Shown here piece after piece: positions 1-6,500 of a DNA stretch of 24,246 nucleotides (positions are counted from its first letter, which is position 1; every line of letters begins with the position of its first letter). The DNA lies in IMG/VR virus record IMGVR_UViG_3300028388_003057, positions 1 through 24,246 of that record; one strand, 5' to 3'. The notes below the pieces were generated by a model that saw nothing but the letters and a program-made list of their open reading frames with translations, ran no database searches and was not told where the DNA came from. Both the position numbers and the translations under genes were made by a program. The stretch is from a virus.

Positions 1-219
1 ACAGGGTGGTGATGCCCAAATAAAATCAAATTCCTTGTAGTTTTCAAGAAGATATTGGTGCGCATCCGTTATGATGACTTTATCATTTGGAAAACGTTTT
101 TGGTACATTACAGCAAGGTACGGGTCGAGTTCAATTGCTGTTACTTCAATATCAGGTTTTACTTCATTCCATTTATACCTATTTCCTCCCAAACAGGCAT
201 ACAAGTTCAAGATTTTCAT
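1..219 (-). CDS. DNA cytosine-C5 methyltransferase, N-terminal part (runs off the left edge)
   Basis: The first 73 codons of a SAM-dependent cytosine-C5 DNA methyltransferase are present. The start ATG is at 219-217 and overlaps the stop of the preceding gene as ATGA. Visible features are an N-terminal strand and glycine-containing SAM-binding motif I (ILNLYACLGGNR), an acidic residue ending the next strand (IELD, motif II-like) and a DAHQYL segment. The last visible residues are ASPPC, in which the Pro-Cys is the catalytic motif IV; this cysteine is the methylating nucleophile in the family. The short leader and 'LGG' motif resemble small phage Dcm-type enzymes rather than full-length bacterial Dcm. 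The target recognition domain and motifs VI-X lie outside the window, so specificity and integrity cannot be judged. It probably modifies phage DNA against host restriction. Confidence 0.8.
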   Translation of the reverse strand, partial: MKILNLYACLGGNRYKWNEVKPDIEVTAIELDPYLAVMYQKRFPNDKVIITDAHQYLLENYKEFDFIWASPPC

Positions 220-536
220 ATACTTACGTTGAATTTAAACTTTAAAAAATCAACAAGGTGTGTTCCTTTTTGCGTGATTTGTTCTTCAGTAAGTTTAAAA
301 GTTGATACGTGTTCAAAATCTTTTGCCGTAACTGTAAAAAACCATTCTTTTAGATCTTCCAGGCTTTTCCCGGTTGTAAGGTCGGCTTGTGTAGCCATAA
401 AATTAAATGTTTCAACTTCAAGTCGGTATATTGGCAATGGCATCATCTTGTTTGGTACTGTGATTGTTCCTTTTTGCCCAAACCCCACTGATCGTAGAAG
501 ATCTTGTGTTTCAGATTCGTTTTTGTGTATTTTCAC
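216..536 (-). CDS. hypothetical protein, 106 aa
   Basis: I do not recognise this protein. The best start is GTG at 536-534, only four bases after the preceding stop; an A-rich AAGAAA lies just upstream. It is a small, soluble, mixed alpha/beta-looking protein with no signal peptide or membrane segment. It is rich in Lys, Glu, Phe and Thr, and ends in a short basic strand (FLKFKFNVSI). It overlaps the methyltransferase start by four bases (ATGA) and follows the nuclease candidate, so the three are very likely co-transcribed and translationally coupled. That context suggests a DNA-modification or nucleic-acid role, but nothing in the sequence itself shows one. Confidence 0.7.
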   Translation of the reverse strand: MKIHKNESETQDLLRSVGFGQKGTITVPNKMMPLPIYRLEVETFNFMATQADLTTGKSLEDLKEWFFTVTAKDFEHVSTFKLTEEQITQKGTHLVDFLKFKFNVSI

Positions 537-540
537 TTTC

Positions 541-948
541 TTAATTGTTTAGGTTAATGATTATTGCTTTGCTATCATTAAGCAAGTATATTTTTTTTCT
601 CTTCATATTAGTTGTTTTGTATGATCTGTTTGGGCAATCAAAATTTTTTTCGACACCAACATCAATATCGTTTAGCAGAAAAAGGTAATTTCCTTTTGGG
701 TCGATTACAAAGTAGAATTTTAATATTTCTTTATCCAGGCTCATTAATCTTTCATACTTCCCAACTTCAATCATTTTTTCTTGATAGTATGAGTTTCTAT
801 TTTTTATCTCCATAACGCAAGGAATTCCTTTAGGCGTAAAGCCTTTGGCATCGTATAATTCTTTATTGCCAGCGTGTCTTAAATTCCAACCATCTAAATT
901 GAAAAATGAAACAACTAATTTTTCCAATAATTCAATTTTTTCAGTCAT
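541..948 (-). CDS. PD-(D/E)XK-like nuclease candidate, 135 aa
   Basis: A 135-residue protein starting at ATG 948-946. The frame is open further upstream to an ATG at 1017, but that extension would be translated through a rho-independent hairpin (967-992), so the inner start is preferred. A helical N-terminus is followed by Asp33 in 'YDAKG' and, 14 residues later, a hydrophobic strand carrying Glu47-Ile-Lys49 (VMEIKNR). A helix with conserved-looking Tyr and Glu then leads to a strand (FYFVIDPKG). The D...ExK spacing fits the PD-(D/E)XK nuclease active site, as in small phage endonuclease or Holliday-junction resolvase-like proteins. The family assignment rests on this motif alone. It leads a three-gene cluster with a hypothetical protein and a cytosine methyltransferase. 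Confidence 0.6.
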   Translation of the reverse strand: MTEKIELLEKLVVSFFNLDGWNLRHAGNKELYDAKGFTPKGIPCVMEIKNRNSYYQEKMIEVGKYERLMSLDKEILKFYFVIDPKGNYLFLLNDIDVGVEKNFDCPNRSYKTTNMKRKKIYLLNDSKAIIINLNN

Positions 949-960
949 AGATTTTCTTTT

Positions 961-992
961 ATAAAAAACCGCCCTCTGAAGGAAGGGCGGTT
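961..992 (-). terminator. rho-independent terminator or attenuator ahead of the nuclease gene
   Basis: A nine-base-pair GC-rich stem (967-975 with 984-992, core CCGCCCT/AGGGCGG) with an eight-base loop is followed, in the minus-strand direction, by a run of six T. It lies only 13 bases before the ATG at 948. It is therefore in the leader of the nuclease gene rather than directly behind the lysis genes, which have their own terminator at 1073-1111. Confidence 0.85.
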
Positions 993-997
993 CGGCT

Positions 998-1030
998 TTA
1001 GGATTCGCCTGAAGCATAACCTAAAAACAT
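998..1030 (-). other. possible 10-codon leader peptide
   Basis: A short ATG-initiated frame (MFLGYASGES) ends six bases before the base of the 967-992 hairpin and starts just downstream of the possible promoter. The position is that of a leader peptide in an attenuator, but a frame this short can arise by chance. Confidence 0.15.
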
Positions 1031-1042
1031 TATGAAAGCGTA

Positions 1043-1072
1043 TAAATATAGGAATAAATAGTATATAAACAA
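1043..1072 (-). promoter_or_regulatory. possible Bacteroidota-type promoter between two terminators
   Basis: On the minus strand, TTG at 1072-1070 is followed after 19 bases by TATATTTA at 1050-1043. This matches the Flavobacteria/Bacteroides sigma pattern TTG-N17-23-TAnnTTTG at all but the last base. It lies between the terminator of the lysis operon and the hairpin ahead of the nuclease gene, where a new promoter would be needed. The region is very AT-rich, so a chance match is possible. Confidence 0.35.
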
Positions 1073-1111
1073 TAAAAAAACGGCTCAAAATAAAGCTTAT
1101 TAAGAGCCGTT
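1073..1111 (-). terminator. rho-independent terminator of the late/lysis operon
   Basis: An eight-base-pair stem AACGGCTC/GAGCCGTT (1079-1086 with 1104-1111) is extended, across a 2x2 mismatch, by five AT pairs (1089-1093 with 1097-1101) and a three-base loop. Read on the minus strand it ends in seven T. It lies about 50 bases after the spanin stop and closes the structural/lysis transcript. Confidence 0.85.
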
Positions 1112-1115
1112 AAGA

Positions 1116-1163
1116 ACCTGTGGCGTACAACGGGGCAGAAGTAAGAGAAACGCCAATACAGGT
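1116..1163 (-). repeat. inverted repeat, structured 3' end of the lysis transcript
   Basis: ACCTGT (1116-1121) pairs with ACAGGT (1158-1163), and GGCGT (1122-1126) pairs with ACGCC (1150-1154), leaving a three-base bulge and a 23-base loop. The structure sits between the spanin stop codon and the terminator hairpin. It lacks its own T-run, so it is not itself a terminator. Confidence 0.45.
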
Positions 1164-1714
1164 CATAATATGCGCCCTGCAGGGGTTGTTTTGTACCATC
1201 TATAAAGCAGGTATCCAACAACTAAGATTATAAGTAAAATCCACCAATATCCTAAAAACGACTTTATATCAACGTCAGATTTGCGTGATTTGCGTTCTCT
1301 GTTGATCTCTGTCGCACTTTCTGTTGTTGTCTCCTGTACTGTATCCTTTCGCTTTGAGATAGTGGCGGAAAACGTATCTATTGCAGTTTCCTGTTTTTCA
1401 GTCTTCTTTATTTTTGCATCTGCGCCGGTAATCGTAAGCTTGTTTCCGTCCTGATCTTCAATAGTGATTACTTTGTCGGGATCTGCCTGAGTAAGCTCTA
1501 TCTCCTCGTCAACCTCAACTTTAAAGTTCTCTGTTTTGCCTGTAGCCGTGCTATCAAGTTTTTCCGTAACTGAAACAACATCTTTGGTTTTGACTTCTGT
1601 AACAATTTCTTCTTTTACTTTTTCGCGTTCTGTTGTTTTTTTCTTTGCCTTACATCCAGTAAATGAAAATAAGATCGCAGTCAGCACTATCAGTATTATC
1701 TGTTTGGTTTTCAT
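1163..1714 (-). CDS. lipoprotein with C-terminal membrane anchor, candidate unimolecular spanin (u-spanin)
   Basis: A 183-residue protein with a lipoprotein signal (residues 1-20) and a lipobox ending FTGC, placing the lipidated Cys at 21. A Lys/Glu/Thr-rich periplasmic stretch of about 130 residues follows, then one strong C-terminal transmembrane segment (about 156-171, WWILLIILVVGYLLY) and a short basic tail (RWYKTTPAGR). Outer-membrane lipid at one end and inner-membrane anchor at the other is the topology of u-spanins such as T1 gp11, which fuse the envelope membranes in the last step of Gram-negative lysis. It starts three bases after the endolysin stop and is the last gene before the operon terminator, which supports a lysis role. 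The Lys-rich +2 to +6 positions lack the acidic surface-export signal described for some Bacteroidota lipoproteins, consistent with periplasmic orientation. The function is inferred from topology and position. Confidence 0.7.
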   Translation of the reverse strand: MKTKQIILIVLTAILFSFTGCKAKKKTTEREKVKEEIVTEVKTKDVVSVTEKLDSTATGKTENFKVEVDEEIELTQADPDKVITIEDQDGNKLTITGADAKIKKTEKQETAIDTFSATISKRKDTVQETTTESATEINRERKSRKSDVDIKSFLGYWWILLIILVVGYLLYRWYKTTPAGRIL

Positions 1715-1717
1715 TTT

Positions 1718-2173
1718 TCATCGGTTTACGAGTTCAATATGTGGTCTGTCATCAAAAGCCTGATCGACTAAGATCTCTCCATCCATATCCCAATTGCCAC
1801 CCCAACGCAATTTGTGTGATATTTTGCCCTCTCTGAATAGAATTTCAGAAACAGCAATAAACATCCCCATTATGTATGTGATTGTTTCTCCGTGCCAAAC
1901 GGCTTTTCCGTTAATGAAGGCGTAAATGTCAATCGCCATTGACGGTTTAAGATTGTGCTTTCCAATCTTTGTTACACCGTCGATGTTTGTAACCTTTGGT
2001 CCAGGCTTTGTTCTTCCTTTGGCATAAAGTTCTTGTTGGCGCTCAACAGATCTGTGTCCTTCTGCAATTCCAAAATCAACATCAGTACATTTTATTACTT
2101 CGTTGGCAATGATCTGAAGATCTCTGTGGCAAGTCGATAGCCTTTGTAGGCTTGTATTTCCAAATGCAAACAT
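1718..2173 (-). CDS. M15-family peptidase, phage endolysin
   Basis: A 151-residue zinc peptidase of the M15 (VanY/L-alanyl-D-glutamate or D,D-carboxypeptidase) type. It cleaves the peptide stems of peptidoglycan. Visible motifs are the AEGHRS..RQ...Y segment (38-50), GRT (53-55), GKHNLKPSMAID with zinc ligands His73 and Asp82, the RWGGNW segment (123-128), and DDRPHIEL with His145 as third ligand. The frame is open to a TTG at 2188, but the ATG at 2173 gives the usual family N-terminus (MFAFGNTSLQRL) and lies one base after the preceding stop (2177-2175), so it was chosen. There is no signal peptide, so it needs a holin to reach the wall; a holin candidate lies upstream at 3514. It is followed immediately by the spanin candidate. 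Confidence 0.9.
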   Translation of the reverse strand: MFAFGNTSLQRLSTCHRDLQIIANEVIKCTDVDFGIAEGHRSVERQQELYAKGRTKPGPKVTNIDGVTKIGKHNLKPSMAIDIYAFINGKAVWHGETITYIMGMFIAVSEILFREGKISHKLRWGGNWDMDGEILVDQAFDDRPHIELVNR

Positions 2174-2174
2174 A

Positions 2175-2885
2175 TTATTGCTTTTCAATTATTAAATATT
2201 TAATTCTTCCTTTACCTTCTCCGCAACAAGGATTTGTTCCTCCAGTTTGACCAAACCTATAAGTGGTAGAAAAACCTGTGCTTCCAAATTGCTGCGCTAC
2301 ACCACGCACTTCATAAACTATTGTCTCTGCTCCTGTAACCACCTCTGCAAAGTCTAAATGTATATCGTGTTTTCTAACAGGATAAGTTCCACCGACTGTT
2401 GTTGTGTTGTTGTATTCTGCCCTCTCCTTGCTAAAAACACCTTCTACAGGTACGCCATTCCTAAAAAACGAAAGACCTACATAGGCTGCAAGATCCGTGT
2501 TTTGTCCAACATCAGGGTAAATAGAGACATTCGCCTCAAGGCTGATCAGGTAAGTCCTATCAGCAGGCACAACAACTTCTAATGACAATCCAAGAGGTAT
2601 TGAATTGTTGTGATTAAACCCACTCCCAAAAACAAAATGAGATTGACCGTTTTCCATAAACACAATTCCCCCATCAACAAACGGTGCTGCTGAACTGTTA
2701 CCAACACCAATCACTCCTTCTGAATCGGCAACAAGTACGCTTCCGTTTGGTATTGATGATAAAGAACGTATCCTGGCAGTTCCATTTACGTCAAGTGTTT
2801 CTGTTGGCTGCGTAGTATTAATCCCAACCTGACCAAAAGCTAAATCAGTTGCGATCAATAAAACAAAAATCAGCAGCTTAATCAT
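2175..2885 (-). CDS. exported beta-rich protein with flavobacterial 'GINTT' N-terminus
   Basis: A 236-residue protein with a clear Sec signal peptide (residues 1-18, hydrophobic LLIFVLLIA, likely cut before QVGINTT). The mature start (QVGINTTQPTETLDVNG, then ARIRSL) matches a pattern common in secreted Flavobacteriia proteins and fibre-like adhesins. The rest alternates short hydrophobic strands with Gly/Asn/Thr turns, as in a jelly-roll or C1q/TNF-like sandwich, and ends in a Cys pair (NPCCGEG) and a final strand (KYLIIEK). I see no type IX secretion C-terminal domain. It abuts the gene before it (stop 2888-2886, start 2885) and is followed by the endolysin, so it is in the lysis operon. Export to the periplasm argues against a virion component. 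Its function is unknown. Confidence 0.75.
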   Translation of the reverse strand: MIKLLIFVLLIATDLAFGQVGINTTQPTETLDVNGTARIRSLSSIPNGSVLVADSEGVIGVGNSSAAPFVDGGIVFMENGQSHFVFGSGFNHNNSIPLGLSLEVVVPADRTYLISLEANVSIYPDVGQNTDLAAYVGLSFFRNGVPVEGVFSKERAEYNNTTTVGGTYPVRKHDIHLDFAEVVTGAETIVYEVRGVAQQFGSTGFSTTYRFGQTGGTNPCCGEGKGRIKYLIIEKQ

Positions 2886-3311
2886 CTATGGTTTTTCTAT
2901 TTGGTTTTTTGAATAATCGAACTCTATTTTCAATATTCTATCCTCAATATCTGATATATCATTGTGATTTTCTTCGATTTGAAGTGAGTTTCTATTCATC
3001 TGCGTAATTATCGGATTAACGCCAGCAGAAAAGTCTTGCTTTGTAAATCTCGGTTCTGACATAAAGCTACGCATCGAATTTACGCTCATAGTGAACTGCT
3101 TTATTGCCTCTTGATTTATGATAACTGCATCACTCATATCCGCTTGCTTATCTTTTATATCGCTAACGTCTTGACGCATTTCAACGCCAAAGTAAACAAG
3201 GACGCCAATTAAGGCTTTGAATAGCCAATCGACCCACTTGTCCTTGTCTCTTTGCTCTTGTCGGTTCTGTTGAATAGCGTCAATTATTTCGTGTACATCC
3301 TCTTTTGTCAT
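2886..3311 (-). CDS. single-TM coiled-coil protein in the lysis cassette
   Basis: A 141-residue protein with a charged, helical N-terminus (1-27, many Gln/Arg/Lys/Asp) and one transmembrane segment at about 29-44 (WLFKALIGVLVYFGVEM). A C-terminal half of about 95 residues is rich in heptad-like hydrophobic spacing (QIEENHNDISDIEDRILKIE at 111-130), suggesting a coiled coil. It overlaps the holin candidate's stop by four bases (ATGA) and abuts the exported protein. One TM with a large C-terminal domain is the layout of T4-type class III holins and also of holin-associated XhlA-like proteins. Either role is possible, as is a small structural protein. No family is firmly recognised. Confidence 0.65.
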   Translation of the reverse strand: MTKEDVHEIIDAIQQNRQEQRDKDKWVDWLFKALIGVLVYFGVEMRQDVSDIKDKQADMSDAVIINQEAIKQFTMSVNSMRSFMSEPRFTKQDFSAGVNPIITQMNRNSLQIEENHNDISDIEDRILKIEFDYSKNQIEKP

Positions 3312-3514
3312 TGCTCTTTCTTTTTTTCAAATGTTCCTACTGAAATTGCTCCAAGCGATGCAGTAAGCACACCTAAAATCAACGTATCTGAAACGTTTGG
3401 CTCGGGAAAAAAGAATTTAAGTATTACAGCCACAAGCGCAACAAACACTCCCGAAACGCCAGCCACTCGCTTAGAGCTGTATTTTCCGTTTGTATCTTTA
3501 AAAATTTCAACCAT
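3308..3514 (-). CDS. holin candidate, two transmembrane segments
   Basis: A 68-residue protein starting at ATG 3514-3512, which overlaps the preceding stop as TAATG. A longer GTG start at 3523 is possible but less likely. The N-terminal FKDTNGKYSSKR segment is of a type often seen in small phage membrane proteins from Bacteroidota. Two hydrophobic segments follow, about 17-34 (VSGVFVALVAVILKFFF) and 44-60 (TLILGVLTASLGAISVG), with a charged tail EKKKEQ. Size, two TM segments, basic C-terminus and position just before the lysis genes fit a class II holin, which would permeabilise the inner membrane for the signal-less endolysin. Function is inferred from topology and context. Confidence 0.7.
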   Translation of the reverse strand: MVEIFKDTNGKYSSKRVAGVSGVFVALVAVILKFFFPEPNVSDTLILGVLTASLGAISVGTFEKKKEQ

Positions 3515-6500
3515 TATTTCCACTTTTTAATTCCGTTTATGTCAACTGTTCTCCAAGATCTTATTGTTTTTGGCAATCTTCTTCTCCAAGATTTTATTGT
3601 GTAGCCTCCAATTAATCTAATGTTTTCAACCGTATGAACGTGCATACAGTTCGCCACCACTAAGGTAATCTTTTCCTGCAAAATAGGAACTTCACTCGTA
3701 TGTGAGTGAGAAGATCCCTGAACTGTAAGAAGTTCCGCCTCTGTCAGTTGAGGGTTTTCGGCTGTGTGTCCGTGTACCGCATCGTCAACAACCAGATCAT
3801 AACCCTGACTTAAATCAACGTTATCTGCTGTATGGTTTTGAGAAGATCCGTCAGCAATAACCTCAAAAAACGGAACGTATATGAGATTAGGCTCGTCTGA
3901 TGTATGAGAGTGTGATGAATCTTGAACTGAAATCACAAACCCTTGAACTAAACCAACGTTATCCGCTGTTTGAGTATGCGATGATCCGCTTACTGAAAGT
4001 TGGTTTGATTGAGATAAATCAACGTTCCCGGCAGTATGATTGTGAGTTGCCTCGTTTGGACTTACAAAGCCATCGGCTGACAGTACAACGTTTTCACTTG
4101 TATGATTTTGGGATGCGTCATCAACATCGATGACATTGTCCTGTGATAAGAAAACGCTATCTGATGTGTGCGCCTGGCTTGAATCGGCAACAGCAAGCGT
4201 GTTTTTTTGTAATAGAGCAACAGCATCAACCGCGTGTCCGTGATCAGAACTTTGAACTGTTAAAAGTTCAGCTTCTGTTAGTTGCACACTATCCGCAGTA
4301 TGGGAATGAGTCGTTGACTGAACGGCTATTGTGTTTGCCTGATCAAGAACCACTCCTTCTGCAGAATGACTGTGTGTTGAACCTGCAACAACCAAATCAA
4401 TTGCTTGAGTAAGCGCAACGCTTTCCGATGTATGGGTGTGCCTGCTTTGCGCAACAACTAAATCAATCGCTTGAGTAATATTTACAGAATCGGCAGTATG
4501 GTTGTGCCTGCTTTCTGCAACAACCAAGTCAATTGCTCCTGTGATATTTACATTATCGACAGTATGGGTATGTGCAGAATCATTGCTCGATATTACTGAA
4601 GCCTGATCAAGCGTAACGTTTTCTGTTGTGTGATTATGTGAACTTGACTGAACCGTTAAAAGCTCCGCTTCTGTAAGCGTTGGCTGTCCTGCTGTATGCG
4701 TATGCCTTGCATCAAAGACAACAATTTCTGTCGCTTGATTAAGTTCAATATTTTCAACAGTATGCTCGTGGCTTATGTTGCCGTTTAGAACCTCTCCTGT
4801 AATTTTAAATCCAAGATCATTGCCTGTAGACACATAGGAAGATCCGTTCCAGTAAAATGAATTTCCAGGGTGTATTGTTGGGTCAAAAGGATTTGAAAAA
4901 GAACTTGTTATTGATACACCGTCAAGATTTGTATCGTTTACCCAATCTGAATAAACCCACTCGATGCAATAATTATCTCCGTTAACTGGCTGATATGGAA
5001 CATCAAATTCTAAATAGACCCAATCTTGAAGTGTTGAAATGCTCGCTGCTGAAACGCTTTTTTCCGCTAATATTGCTCCTGTTGGTACTGATGATGATCC
5101 GTAAACACCTGAATGAGATCTAAGCCTACAAGTTAAAGTTCCGTCAGGGTTGTTTTTTCTTCTTCCAAGAAATGAAGCACCAACAATTAAAGTTCCATCA
5201 GATGTAAATGATTGACCCCTTACTGTGTCGTTATACCAAATTGTCCCTGTCGAAAAAAGACTTGTTGTGTTCTCGTCAACAATTCCAAGTTCAAGTATTG
5301 ATATTACATTAGCCTGAACAAGGTCTGCTCCGTCAGATGAATGATTGTGCGATGCAGACTGAACGACAACCTCAATTGATGTTGAAATTGTTACATTATC
5401 CGAAGTATGGTTATGTGCTGCATCGTCTAAAACAATATTAAACTGTCCCGGCGTTTCAACTAAAACATTCTCAACTGTATGATTATGTGTCGCTGACTGA
5501 ACGGTTAGTAAAGCTGCTTCATTGATCGTAACTGCATCAACTGTATGAGAGTGGCTACTTCCAGAAACAACCAGATTAATAGCTTGAGCAACTTCAAGGC
5601 TATCCGTAGTATGCGTGTGCGTTGTTTCGTTTGAAACCAAAACGTTTGCTTGTGAAAGGCTTACGTTTTCGCTTCTATGATTATGAGTTGTTTCGTTTGT
5701 CGCAAGAATATTGCTTTGAACTAAATCAACATTTTCGGTAGTGTGATTATGCGATGCGTCCTGAACAGTTAAAAGTTCTGCTTCAGTAAGAACAACGTTT
5801 CCTGAAGTGTGTGTATGACGTGTGTCAAATACAACAAGATCTATCGCTTGTGTAACATCTACGTTCTCGCTTGTATGTCCGTGAGAAGCGTCCTGTGATG
5901 TAACTGAATATTTTGCTTGAAGTGCAACGTTTTCGCTTGTGTGCGGGTGTGAACTTTCATCTGAAGTAATTGTGATTGAAAGATCAACAGTAACGTTTTC
6001 TGAAGTATGTGTGTGAGTTGTATCGTTGCTCACCAACGTAAATGCAACCGATAACGCAAGATTGCCATCGGCAGTATGATTGTGAGATGAATCGTTTATT
6101 GCAAGAACGTGAGCCTGTAACAGATCAACATTGTCAGATGTCTGATCGTGCGCAGCTTCATCAGGAGACGCTGTTACATTTTCAGATACATCAACATTTT
6201 CCGTGGTATGCGTATGAGTTGCGTCCTGAACGGTCAGCGTAAAACCTTGACTTAAAGTAACCGCATCCGCTGTTTGACTGTGTGAAGACCCTTGAACTGT
6301 TAAACTAAAACCTTGTTCTAAGGCTACATTTTCCGAAGTATGATCGTGGGTTGCGTCTTGAACCGTTAATGTTACGCTACCACCGCCACCACAATTTGAA
6401 CCACCTTGAATAACAACAGAAATAATGTGTTCTGCTCCAGTGAATGATTGTGTATCAGAAGCTGTTCCTGCATCCTCTTCATAAGTTGCAGCAATATTCT

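Noticed and set aside
55-552. 165-codon plus-strand open frame
   Set aside because: It lies opposite three tightly coupled minus-strand genes, and its product is Ser/Phe/Val-rich with no recognisable motif, typical of an antisense shadow.
949-1017. N-terminal extension of the nuclease candidate to the ATG at 1017
   Set aside because: The extension would be translated across a strong terminator stem. The ATG at 948 gives a natural start.
1030-1221. 63-codon minus-strand frame
   Set aside because: It crosses the lysis-operon terminator, the possible promoter and the 3' end of the spanin gene in another frame; it is Tyr/Phe-rich and looks non-coding.
2174-2188. TTG start for the endolysin
   Set aside because: The ATG at 2173 gives the family's usual N-terminus and sits one base after the preceding stop.
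3515-3523. GTG start for the holin candidate
   Set aside because: The ATG at 3514 forms a TAATG overlap like others in this operon.
3586-6357. CRISPR array or other non-coding tandem repeat
   Set aside because: The 66-base period keeps the reading frame, has no spacers and codes for a consistent 22-residue pattern.
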